A stretch of 64,000 bases of DNA from an uncultured Tenacibaculum sp. (GTDB lineage: Bacteria > Bacteroidota > Bacteroidia > Flavobacteriales > Flavobacteriaceae), in NCBI RefSeq assembly GCF_947499065.1, contig NZ_CANMMT010000002.1:646924-710923 (forward strand), given 5' to 3'. The position numbers and the translations under genes were made by a program. The notes below the pieces were generated by a model. The model was not told the origin of the DNA, did no database searches, and was given only the letters and a program-made list of their open reading frames with translations. Below, one piece after another: positions 19,501 through 26,878 of this stretch (positions are counted from its first letter, which is position 1; every line of letters begins with the position of its first letter).

Positions 19501-20874
19501 TATTAAAATAATAATTTCTCCAAAGGCTGCACTAGTTCTAATTTTTGAAGCAGAATTATATACTTCTTCATCCATTTGCTCTTGCGAAAGCTTTTCTCCT
19601 GACTTTTTTAATCCTAAATAGTGCAAAGTAGCTTCTACAATAATTACAGAGCCATCTACAATAATTCCAAAATCAATAGCACCTAAACTCATTAAGTTTC
19701 CTGAAACTCCAAAAACATTCATTAAGCTAATTGCAAACAACATTGCCAATGGTATTACTGAGGCTACAATAAGCCCTGCACGCAAATTCCCTAATAATAA
19801 CACAAGGATAAATATGACTATCAATGCTCCTTCAATAAGATTTGTTGCAACAGTACTAATTGCTTTATCAACTAGTTTTGTTCTATCTAAAAATGGTTTA
19901 ATTGCTACACCTTCTGGCAAACTGTTTTCTATCTGAACAATTCGTTCTTTTACATCTTTGATTACTTTTGAGGAGTTTGCTCCTTTTAACATCATTACTA
20001 TTGCCCCTACGACTTCTCCATCTGCATTTCTAGTCATTGCTCCATAGCGTACCGCATGCCCTAACTGTACTTTACCTATATCTTTTATTAAAATAGGTGT
20101 TCCATTTTCAGCATTTTTTACAACTATACTTTTTATATCTTCTGGTTTATTAATTAAACCTTCACTCCTAATAAAATATGCTTTCGGGTTTTTATCTATA
20201 TAAGCTCCTCCTGTATTTTGATTGTTTTTCGCTAATGCTTCATAAACTTCACTAATACTTACATTCAAGGCTTGTAATCGTTCTGGTTGAATTGCAACTT
20301 CATATTGCTTTAAAAAGCCTCCAAAACTACTCACGTCTGCTACGCCTTCTATTCCTAGTAATTGACGTCGAACTATCCAATCCTGAATAGAACGCAGTTC
20401 CATTGCTGAATACTGCTTTTCGAATCCTTTTTTGGCATATAATGTATATTGATATATTTCTCCTAAACCTGTAGTTACTGGTGCCATTTCTGGAGTTCCT
20501 ACTCCATCTGGTATTTGATTTTTTGCTTCAACAAGTCGTTCACTTATTTGTTGACGTGCCCAATAGATATCTACGTTATCTTTGAATACTACAGTTACTA
20601 CACTTAGACCAAATCGAGAAAAAGACCTTACTTCTTCTATATTTGGAATACTCGACATGGTTAACTCTATTGGAAAAGTTACTAAACGCTCTATATCTTG
20701 AGCCGATTGTGATGGTGCTGAAGTAATTATTTGCACCTGATTATTAGTAATGTCTGGTACTGCATCTATTGGTAATTGTTTTAATGAATATATTCCCCAA
20801 CCAATTAATGCAAATACCAAAGCGCCAATAATCAATTTATTTTTAATTGAAAATTTTATGATATTATCTAACAT
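16561..20874 (-). CDS. CusA/CzcA-type RND heavy-metal pump fused to a TolC/CzcC-like outer-membrane channel domain, 1437 aa
   Basis: Residues 1 to about 1040 are a full heavy-metal RND transporter: an N-terminal TM, periplasmic porter regions (FLKQYEVAIQPERLQALNV), the TM4 motif GAIDFGIIVDGSVIIVE and the second half ending FLPMAISSSAGAEVQKPLA and VVIGGLISATLLTLLILPVL. A hydrophobic segment (about 1045-1060, AVTVLILLFSVSIITAQ) resembling a signal peptide follows. Residues ~1063-1437 form a helical TolC-like domain (LTENEAINMVLKKDVLLKKA, two coiled-coil halves). Separate CzcA and CzcC are the norm elsewhere; this fusion is found in other Bacteroidota. No frameshift or stop separates the parts. 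A cleavage at the internal signal-like segment could release the channel, which is an inference. Probable substrates are Zn, Co or Cd, given the P1B-4 neighbour. Confidence 0.93.
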   Translation of the reverse strand: MLDNIIKFSIKNKLIIGALVFALIGWGIYSLKQLPIDAVPDITNNQVQIITSAPSQSAQDIERLVTFPIELTMSSIPNIEEVRSFSRFGLSVVTVVFKDNVDIYWARQQISERLVEAKNQIPDGVGTPEMAPVTTGLGEIYQYTLYAKKGFEKQYSAMELRSIQDWIVRRQLLGIEGVADVSSFGGFLKQYEVAIQPERLQALNVSISEVYEALAKNNQNTGGAYIDKNPKAYFIRSEGLINKPEDIKSIVVKNAENGTPILIKDIGKVQLGHAVRYGAMTRNADGEVVGAIVMMLKGANSSKVIKDVKERIVQIENSLPEGVAIKPFLDRTKLVDKAISTVATNLIEGALIVIFILVLLLGNLRAGLIVASVIPLAMLFAISLMNVFGVSGNLMSLGAIDFGIIVDGSVIIVEATLHYLGLKKSGEKLSQEQMDEEVYNSASKIRTSAAFGEIIILIVYLPILALVGIEGKMFKPMAMTVSFAILGAFILSLTYVPMMSALILKKTINNKKNISDKIIESIQRAYSPLLELVLNNQKKVIIIAVAIFGLSLFTFSRMGSEFIPSLDEGDLAVQTVVSTGSSLSYTIDVSNKSSELLLKEFPDEIEQIVSRIGSSEIPTDPMPIEASDIIIILKDKDKWTKANTKNELTNKMQKVLEDNMLGVSYGFQQPIQMRFNELMTGARQDVVLKIYGEDLNKLVKYANKLNSIIPEVAGAEDLYVEKVTGLKQIVIDYNRSQLAYYGLNISDVNTAINAAFAGQNAGYVYEGEKRFDLVVRLAKENRDNIEDIRKLYITTPNGVQIPLSNVATINFETGPNQIQRDDAKRRITVGFNVRGRDVASIVAELKQKVNSKIQFDPGYYITYGGTFKNLEEARARLGIAVPVALLLIFLLLYITFKSIKQSILIYTAIPMSAIGGIFALWLRDMPFSISAGIGFIALFGVAVLNGIVLIAEFNRLKKDGLTDLKEIVKKGTSIRLRPVIMTAAVASLGFLPMAISSSAGAEVQKPLATVVIGGLISATLLTLLILPVLYMIFETVKVKKVVLNKAVTVLILLFSVSIITAQEIPQKLTENEAINMVLKKDVLLKKANLNVDKNKAAISGAIALNPTSVQYQDVGIAPGLTEQEWAINQNFGSILSHIQKRKLAKSKLDLAKSLREVSKKETITRVKKLYQEWHYLFGLISLMENQQDNTNQIKSIAKKLHKSGEIGGLENDLTTIQSLGVQSQKNKVYKDFLLVENQLKELLQLTSAIVPATKFPKKKEISIQKDTLSDTFLQALEKSNKVAERSISTAKAIYFPELKAGVINRKTGNNNGYTGFNVGVNIPLSFWSNKAKIKKQKILKEEIAFENESKKIAIKNNFKSLQKQIKYLESELLSIEETKKQAEKFIEKLEIAYKSGEIDAYQYNQSFNAYFQVMQNYLLLINNYNQTVIAYEFYIKE

Positions 20875-20914
20875 TTTTCATTTGTTTAATTCTATTTTAA
20901 TACGATATGTTCCC

Positions 20915-20964
20915 GATTTATCTATAAATCCGGTATAGCAGATTTTAACTCTTGTAAATACAAG
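20915..20964. repeat. Two inverted repeats in the gap between the His-rich gene and the RND gene
   Basis: GATTTAT (20915-20921) / ATAAATC (20924-20930), and CTTGTA (20951-20956) / TACAAG (20959-20964), lie in a 122-bp gap inside an apparent operon. They could be a processing site, an attenuator or an operator. Neither has the T run of a strong terminator. Confidence 0.35.
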
Positions 20965-20996
20965 AATTATAAACTGTTAAACTTTAAAATGTTGAA

Positions 20997-21338
20997 TTAA
21001 ACCCTAGGAGGTTGGAAAAGTTCATCTAAATAATTAGATGCTTTTAAATGTTTGCTAAAAAGTATTTTCTTTTTTGCTTGAAGTGGTTTTACAAATAAAT
21101 AATTAAATTCTTTTGTAATAATAGCATTAGATATTCCTAATAAAATACAGTGATGATGATGTTCTTTATTTCTTTCTTCTTCTGTGTCGTTTTCATGGTG
21201 AGAATCGTGATGTGCACTATCCATAGCTCCAATATGACTTTCTGTAACATCTTCATCAAAAATAATAGCATCTGTATGTGCTTGTACTGATGGTACAAAC
21301 AATATTAAGATTAACATTATGATACTAATATTTTTCAA
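20997..21338 (-). CDS. Small exported His-rich protein at the head of the metal-efflux operon, 113 aa
   Basis: Signal peptide MKNISIIMLILILFVPSVQA is followed by a very His-, Asp- and Glu-rich stretch (SAHHDSHHENDTEEERNKE followed by HHHHC), which looks made for binding divalent metals in the periplasm. The tail ends DELFQPPRV. I do not recognise a characterised family. Small flavobacterial exported proteins with His/Cys-rich centres and a C-terminal PP motif are known as uncharacterised families beside metal transporters. A similar-looking gene lies at 33744. A plausible role is a metal buffer or delivery protein for the RND pump downstream. Confidence 0.75.
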   Translation of the reverse strand: MKNISIIMLILILFVPSVQAHTDAIIFDEDVTESHIGAMDSAHHDSHHENDTEEERNKEHHHHCILLGISNAIITKEFNYLFVKPLQAKKKILFSKHLKASNYLDELFQPPRV

Positions 21339-21360
21339 GCTGAATCTTTTAGACTAAAAA

Positions 21361-21368
21361 CAAAATTA
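21361..21368 (-). promoter_or_regulatory. -7 promoter element of the metal-efflux operon
   Basis: The minus strand reads TAATTTTG (TAnnTTTG), 22 bp upstream of the ATG at 21338. No similar element was seen in the two downstream gaps before the adaptor (16511-16560) and the ATPase (15231-15322), supporting a single transcript. Confidence 0.55.
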
Positions 21369-21425
21369 TAAAAAAATATAATAATTCCTTTCTAAAAAGC
21401 TATTTAAGTTCTTTTCTAACTAATA

Positions 21426-21461
21426 GAAAAACCTGCTTTCTTTAAAAAGAATGTAGGTTTT
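21426..21461 (-). terminator. Terminator hairpin behind the outer-membrane barrel gene
   Basis: AAAACCT...TTCTTT / AAAGAA...AGGTTTT inverted repeat with one mismatch and one G-U pair, just past the stop of the 21474-23864 gene; it ends in a T run on the minus strand. Confidence 0.65.
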
Positions 21462-21473
21462 TCACTAATAATA

Positions 21474-23864
21474 TTAATATCTATTACTTCTTTTAGCACT
21501 TCTATTTCTATCAGAAGGTTTTTGATTGAATTTATACACAAAACTCAATGAAAATCGTTGAGCATTCCTACTTCTATCTTGGTAAATTGAAAAATTATTA
21601 CCTATGATTTCTTCTCTAGACCTTCTTGTATCTAAAGCATTATAAACATTAAAAATTAAACTTCCTTTATTATTGAATATACTTTTTTGTAAACCAAAAT
21701 TTAAATTTGTTATAGGTTTTGATTTAGTTTGTGCGTTACGTTCTTCTCCTTGATGAAAAACTCGTGTTTGTAACCTTAATGTTTTAAATGGTCTTAAATT
21801 CATTGTCAAATTGGTAAACCATGTATTACTAGAAAAATCAGCTACTTGATTATTTAATATACCTTTTTGTTGAAATCTATAAGCATTAAAATCTCCTGAA
21901 AAGCGTAACCATTTTAATGGATTATAAGAAGCTGACAACTCTACTCCATAACGTTTTTCATTATCTAAATTTACTGGTGACTGAATAAAAACACCTTCAT
22001 TATTTTGTACTGTTTCGTATTGAAATGCATTATTGGTATCTGAATAATAAACAGAAGGATTCAACTGGAATTTATTTCCTCTATACATTATCGAAAGTTC
22101 TATTGCATCTGTAAATGATGGCCTTAACGCTGGATTTCCTGTAAACCTAGAAGTAAAATCTTTTAATTGAAAAAATGGATTTAATTGCCATAATGATGGA
22201 CGTCCAATTCTTTTACTATAATTGATTTGTCCACTTAAGTTTTCTTTAAATTCATAACCTAAAGTAGCTGATGGAAATAAGTTTGTATATGTATCTTTTA
22301 AATTTAACGTAACATCTGAGGCGTCAATATCAATTTTAGTGTTTTCTATTCTCAACCCTAACTGATAATTTATTTTTCCTTTTTTTGAATTTATTTGCGC
22401 GTAGCTAGACAATATTTTTTCTTTATAATCTAATTGATTATTAATGTTATCTATTATTTCAAATTGACCATTGATTAATTCTTCAGCTAAAAACTCATTT
22501 GTAATAGTTCTATTCTCAAACTTCGCTCCTATTTCTAAATTTGTTTGCTCACTTAATGGTGTTGTAAAATCTGATTGAATTACAATATCATCTGTACTTC
22601 CCTTTCCTTTAGTTTGTATTGTTGTTTGAGCAATAGTAGTTGTAGGAAATTTTTCATCTGTTTGTAAATGCCAATCTTTTTCACTATTCCAAAAATCATA
22701 TTGAAAATCGATTGTTAGTTTTTGTCCTTTTTTAGCAAAGTTTTTTGTGTAATTTGCTTCTAATTGATTGTAATCTCTTTCTTCTACAGAGTTACCAATA
22801 GTTTGTAAGGATTGTGCTAAAACTCCAGAGTTAGAAAAATCAAAGAATAAGTTAGTTACATCAGTATCTTTAGTTTCGTTTCTATAATAAGCTATGGTAA
22901 CTGTATTTTTATCATTTATATAATAGTCGGTACCAAAATAAAACAACTGTCCATCATCATGCCTATCTTCATCTTCACTTTGATTTAAAAAAGTAGTTAC
23001 ATTATTATCTGTAGTAGTTTGTTTCTTAAAATACTCTCCTTCATAATCAGTATATCTAATTCCTAAATTTGTAAAAAAATTGAATTTATCCGCTTTATAA
23101 TTTAAATTCCCTATTGCTCTATAATCATCTGGAATCCCAGCAACTAAACGTACTTGACCATTTAATCCTGATTTTCTATTCTTTTTAAGTATAATATTAA
23201 TAATTCCTGCTGAACCTGATGCATCATATTTTGCTGATGGATTGGTAATTACTTCTATACTTTCTATAACATCTGCTGACAATTGCTCCAATGCTTGCGA
23301 TTGCGATAAAGCTGAACGTCTTCCATTAATCATTACCTGTACATTCGCATTTCCTCTTAAACTTACTGTTCCAGTTGGACTTACATTTACTGAAGGTACA
23401 TTACTTAATACATCAGAGGCAGACCCACTTTGCGAGGTAATATCTTTTCCTACTCTAAATACTTTTTTACCTAATTTTAACGACACTTCTGATGTTTCCG
23501 CTTTAACTACTACTTCATCAAGTGTTTTAGTATCTTCTTTAATTGTAATACTTCCTAAGTTAACTATACTTTGCTCTTTTGTTATTTTTACTTTTCTCTC
23601 AACAGTTACAAAACCTATGTATTCAATTTCTAAATTATAATCACCAACCTTTACTTTAGAGAACGTAAATTCCCCTTTATCATTGGTTACAACTCCTTCT
23701 ATTAAATTATTAGTAGCATCTTTAAGTACAACTGTTGCATACGGTAACGTTTCATTTGAAGCATCTATAACTTTTCCTAAAATTTTTCTATTGCTAGATT
23801 GTTTTTGAGCTACTACTGAAATACTAAAAAGTAAACAGAAGAATAGATTCATAAGTGGTTTCAT
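21474..23864 (-). CDS. TonB-receptor-like outer-membrane beta-barrel protein (OMP_b-brl_3 type), 796 aa
   Basis: Signal peptide (ending SVVAQ), then a carboxypeptidase-regulatory-like beta-sandwich (KILGKVIDASNETLPYATV, about 28-110), a plug-like domain (VSLRGNANVQVMINGRRSAL, VITNPSAKYDASGSAGIIN) and a long beta barrel ending VYKFNQKPSDRN. This matches the outer-membrane beta-barrel family of Bacteroidota that resembles TonB-dependent receptors but often acts in regulated stress or envelope roles. No obvious TonB box is visible. The substrate is unknown. It is divergent from the LytS/LytTR pair, with a direct repeat in the shared intergenic region that suggests regulation by that pair. Confidence 0.88.
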   Translation of the reverse strand: MKPLMNLFFCLLFSISVVAQKQSSNRKILGKVIDASNETLPYATVVLKDATNNLIEGVVTNDKGEFTFSKVKVGDYNLEIEYIGFVTVERKVKITKEQSIVNLGSITIKEDTKTLDEVVVKAETSEVSLKLGKKVFRVGKDITSQSGSASDVLSNVPSVNVSPTGTVSLRGNANVQVMINGRRSALSQSQALEQLSADVIESIEVITNPSAKYDASGSAGIINIILKKNRKSGLNGQVRLVAGIPDDYRAIGNLNYKADKFNFFTNLGIRYTDYEGEYFKKQTTTDNNVTTFLNQSEDEDRHDDGQLFYFGTDYYINDKNTVTIAYYRNETKDTDVTNLFFDFSNSGVLAQSLQTIGNSVEERDYNQLEANYTKNFAKKGQKLTIDFQYDFWNSEKDWHLQTDEKFPTTTIAQTTIQTKGKGSTDDIVIQSDFTTPLSEQTNLEIGAKFENRTITNEFLAEELINGQFEIIDNINNQLDYKEKILSSYAQINSKKGKINYQLGLRIENTKIDIDASDVTLNLKDTYTNLFPSATLGYEFKENLSGQINYSKRIGRPSLWQLNPFFQLKDFTSRFTGNPALRPSFTDAIELSIMYRGNKFQLNPSVYYSDTNNAFQYETVQNNEGVFIQSPVNLDNEKRYGVELSASYNPLKWLRFSGDFNAYRFQQKGILNNQVADFSSNTWFTNLTMNLRPFKTLRLQTRVFHQGEERNAQTKSKPITNLNFGLQKSIFNNKGSLIFNVYNALDTRRSREEIIGNNFSIYQDRSRNAQRFSLSFVYKFNQKPSDRNRSAKRSNRY

Positions 23865-23931
23865 ATTTTGTGAGTTTTAATTTTCATCAAAAATGAATAG
23901 AAAATTCTCCCTTTTCATTTAAAACTATGTG

Positions 23932-23962
23932 AACTGCTCTAACAATTTGCAAACTGCTCTAA
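23932..23962. promoter_or_regulatory. LytTR-style direct repeat (candidate response-regulator site)
   Basis: AACTGCTCTAA occurs twice, at 23932-23942 and 23952-23962, with a 20-bp period (about two helical turns). LytTR regulators such as AgrA bind two direct repeats of about 9 bp spaced near 21 bp. The site lies between the divergent barrel gene and kinase gene. Candidate imperfect -7 elements flank it: CATTTTTG on the minus strand (23895-23888) and TACTTTTA on the plus strand (23981-23988). Confidence 0.55.
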
Positions 23963-24005
23963 AAACACTTTTATTTCGTTTACTTTTACCTTACAATTAA
24001 TATTC

Positions 24006-25706
24006 ATGAAAAAACTATTCTATCTCATCCTTTTGTTATCTAGTATCTCTTGTAAATATGAATTCAAAAGATATAAGCATAGAGACAAGATGTATAAAAT
24101 TCAAAGAAGTTTTTTATTCAAAACTGGAGACAATCCGTTATGGGCTACAAAAGATTTTGATGATAGTAATTGGAATATTGAAAATAAAGTTCCTGAAGGA
24201 GATGATATTTTTTGGACTAGAAAAATAATTAATATAACAGAAGTTCCTGATTCTCTACAATTAATAGGTATAAATATCAATGCTTTTGGAGCATATGAAG
24301 TGTTTTGGGATGGTGTTTTAATAGGTAGAAATGGAGAACCTGGAAATGAATTAAACAATGAAAAAACAGGAAGAACGACAGATAAATATCTAATTCCAAA
24401 CAACTTACTTGAATTAGGAAACCACACTTTAGCCTTACGAATGTCGCAACTTTACGAAAAAGGAGCTCCTCGTGGAATTTATATATACATAAAAGATTAT
24501 AACGAACTAGTTACCGATAAGTTAAAAGATACTATTTATATCAATATTTTGGCTGGAGCATTTTTACTGGCCACTATTTACTATTTCTTTTTATACATAA
24601 GTGATAGGAAGCAATACACAATGTTGTTATTTAGTATTTCTAGCTTTTTATTTTTCTTACTAATTATACTAGAATATATTAAGTTTTACATTCCAATACA
24701 CTATTCACATTTTGTTTTACGTTTAGAAGCTATTGGTTATTTAACTTTATTCATATCCTTTATAGTTCCTTATTATTTTTCTGTACAGTTCACTTTTCCT
24801 TTCCGAAAATGGTTTTTCTTAGCATATAGTATTTTTCTAATATGGATTCATCAGTATTACTCACATTCATATGATCATACAGCTTTATTTTTAGCTCAGA
24901 TGATGTGGCTCTCTTCTACTCTAATTATCTGTTACGCTATATACAAAAAACAGAAAGCCGCTATTGTTGTTTTGTTTGGTTTATTATTGAGTTTTACTGT
25001 ATATAAAATATCCATTTTCGATGTAAGCTTATTTGTAAGTTTTGCTATTATTTCTTTATGTATGTTTTATATATTATCAATAAAACTAAAAGAGCAAAGA
25101 CTCGCTTTTGAACATACAATAGCAGAATCTACCAGATTAAAATATGAATTATTAAAAAAGAAAATACAGCCTCATTTTTTAATGAATACCTTAACTTCTT
25201 TAATCGATTGGGTTGAAGAAGCTCCTGATAAAGGCGTTGAATTTATTGAAGCTTTAGCAGGCGAGTTTGATTTATTAAATCAAGTAGAAAATGAAACTTT
25301 AATTCCAATTTCTCAAGAAATAAAGCTATGTAAAAGTCATTTGAATATTATGAGGTATAGGAAAGAAATAGAATACCTTTGGGAAGATGAAGGTGTTTTA
25401 AATGATGATTCTCAAACCATTCCTCCTGCTATTATTCATACTTTACTTGAAAATAGTATTACACATTGCTTACCTCTTAAAAACAACTCAATGCGTTTTA
25501 AATTGGTCGTAGAAACAAGTGATAATAAACAAAAATATACCTTTCTAACCTATGCTAAAGTTAGAAGCTCTCAAAAAGATAGATCAGACGGAACTGGTTT
25601 TAAATATATCAAAGCACGTTTAACCGAAAGTTATAAAAATAATTGGAGCTTTAGTTCTGAGCCTACTGAAAATGGATGGAAAAATGTAATAACGATTATA
25701 AAATAG
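24006..25706 (+). CDS. LytS-type sensor histidine kinase with lipobox and extracytoplasmic jelly-roll domain, 566 aa
   Basis: The N-terminus is an SPII signal peptide ending LSSISC (Cys16). Residues ~40-165 form a beta-rich sensing domain (NPLWATKDFDDSNW, GAYEVFWDGVLIGRNGEPG) that resembles the sugar-binding jelly-roll of GH2 enzymes and the 7TMR-DISM extracellular region. About seven membrane helices (about 175-360) follow. The His_kinase module has the phosphoacceptor in KIQPHFLMNTL (His390), an N-box-like PPAIIHTLLENSITH and a G-box-like DGTGFKYIKARL. It forms a pair with the LytTR regulator 3 bp downstream. The lipobox in front of a multi-pass kinase is unusual; cleavage there would leave a lipid-anchored sensing domain. 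Confidence 0.87.
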   Translation: MKKLFYLILLLSSISCKYEFKRYKHRDKMYKIQRSFLFKTGDNPLWATKDFDDSNWNIENKVPEGDDIFWTRKIINITEVPDSLQLIGININAFGAYEVFWDGVLIGRNGEPGNELNNEKTGRTTDKYLIPNNLLELGNHTLALRMSQLYEKGAPRGIYIYIKDYNELVTDKLKDTIYINILAGAFLLATIYYFFLYISDRKQYTMLLFSISSFLFFLLIILEYIKFYIPIHYSHFVLRLEAIGYLTLFISFIVPYYFSVQFTFPFRKWFFLAYSIFLIWIHQYYSHSYDHTALFLAQMMWLSSTLIICYAIYKKQKAAIVVLFGLLLSFTVYKISIFDVSLFVSFAIISLCMFYILSIKLKEQRLAFEHTIAESTRLKYELLKKKIQPHFLMNTLTSLIDWVEEAPDKGVEFIEALAGEFDLLNQVENETLIPISQEIKLCKSHLNIMRYRKEIEYLWEDEGVLNDDSQTIPPAIIHTLLENSITHCLPLKNNSMRFKLVVETSDNKQKYTFLTYAKVRSSQKDRSDGTGFKYIKARLTESYKNNWSFSSEPTENGWKNVITIIK

Positions 25707-25709
25707 CTT

Positions 25710-26408
25710 ATGAAAATTTTAATTATTGAAGATGAAGCTCGTATTGCTAAAAGAGTGGAACGTATGACCAAAGAGTTCTTTTTAAATACACTTCAAGAAT
25801 TAACTTGTATACATTCCTTAACAGAAGGCATAGAACATATTCAAAACAATCAATTAGACTTATTATTACTTGATTTAAACCTGAACGGTGAAAGTGGTTT
25901 TGACGTACTAAAAAATAGTGTTTCAGAATCTTTTCATACCATTATTATTTCAGCCAATAAACATCAGGCACTAACCGCTTTTGAATATGGGGTTTTAGAT
26001 TTTGTTCCTAAACCTTTTAATAAAGCAAGGTTAGAACAAGCTTTTAATAGAATTATACGAAAAGAAGAAGTAACTACAGAAAATCTTCAATATTTAGCTA
26101 TTAAAAAACGTACTGGAGTGCAATTAATAGATATTAAAAATGTACGATATATCAAAGGTGCAGGCGTGTATACCGAAGTGTTTTTATCAAACAATCAGAA
26201 AGAATTACACGACAAATCTTTAGAAAAACTTTCTCAATTATTACCAGAATCTTTTCAACGTATTCATAAATCATATCTAGTAAAAATTACTGAAATCAAA
26301 GAAATTATTGTACAAACTGGTAGTAAATATTCTGTTGAATTAAATAACGGCGAAATTCTCCCCGTTGGTAGAACTAAGTATAAAGAATTGAAAAAACTAT
26401 TTTTATAA
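25710..26408 (+). CDS. LytTR-family response regulator, 232 aa
   Basis: The receiver domain has acidic residues EDE (7-9), phosphoacceptor Asp55 in LLLLDLNLNG, and a Lys near residue 105 (FVPKPF). The C-terminal LytTR DNA-binding domain includes VRYIKGAGVYTEVFL and PESFQRIHKSYLV with the final PVGRTKYKELKK. It should be phosphorylated by the adjacent LytS-like kinase and bind direct repeats; the repeat at 23932-23962 is the obvious target. A terminator follows the stop. Confidence 0.93.
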   Translation: MKILIIEDEARIAKRVERMTKEFFLNTLQELTCIHSLTEGIEHIQNNQLDLLLLDLNLNGESGFDVLKNSVSESFHTIIISANKHQALTAFEYGVLDFVPKPFNKARLEQAFNRIIRKEEVTTENLQYLAIKKRTGVQLIDIKNVRYIKGAGVYTEVFLSNNQKELHDKSLEKLSQLLPESFQRIHKSYLVKITEIKEIIVQTGSKYSVELNNGEILPVGRTKYKELKKLFL

Positions 26409-26412
26409 AAAA

Positions 26413-26438
26413 AGGTTGAAAATTTATTTTTTCAACCT
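26413..26438. terminator. Terminator shared by the LytTR gene and the thioesterase gene
   Basis: AGGTTGAAAA / TTTTCAACCT with a 6-nt loop, between the two convergent stop codons. Its right half overlaps the last codons of the thioesterase gene. Confidence 0.75.
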
Positions 26439-26813
26439 GTCTTTAGTGTATTCTATTTTTGTTTTTCCGTGGGCTATTGGACTTCCATCTTCATCTAAAC
26501 TAACCATAACTATTTTATCAATAGCAATAATAGTTTTATGAGTAATCTTATTACGTACTTCACAATTTAAAGTAATTGATGATCTTCCAAATTTTACAAC
26601 TTCAATACCAATTTCTATTATATCTCCTTTTTTAGCTGAGCTTACAAAATCTATTTCAGACATAAACTTTGTTACTGTTTTAGGAATTTCTAATTGAATA
26701 ATAGCATATAAAGCTACTTCCTCGTCAATCCATTGTAACAATCGCCCTCCAAATAAAGTTCCATTTGGATTTAAATCTTCTGGTTTTACCCATTTTCTAG
26801 TGTGAAATCTCAT
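26424..26813 (-). CDS. Hotdog-fold acyl-CoA thioesterase, 129 aa
   Basis: A single hotdog domain: NPNGTLFGGRLLQWIDEEVAL is the long central helix with catalytic-type Asp/Glu, followed by FVSSAKKGDIIEIGIEVV and the strand SSITLNCEVRN. This is the YciA/BACH-type acyl-CoA hydrolase group, which cleaves acyl-CoA to free acid and CoA. The length (about 130) is normal for the single-domain type. I see no matching -7 element directly upstream. Confidence 0.88.
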   Translation of the reverse strand: MRFHTRKWVKPEDLNPNGTLFGGRLLQWIDEEVALYAIIQLEIPKTVTKFMSEIDFVSSAKKGDIIEIGIEVVKFGRSSITLNCEVRNKITHKTIIAIDKIVMVSLDEDGSPIAHGKTKIEYTKDRLKK

Positions 26814-26878
26814 ATATTTTATTTTACTACAAATTTCAATATTTAGGTCTTGTTAACCTATCAAACATCATTTGTTTT

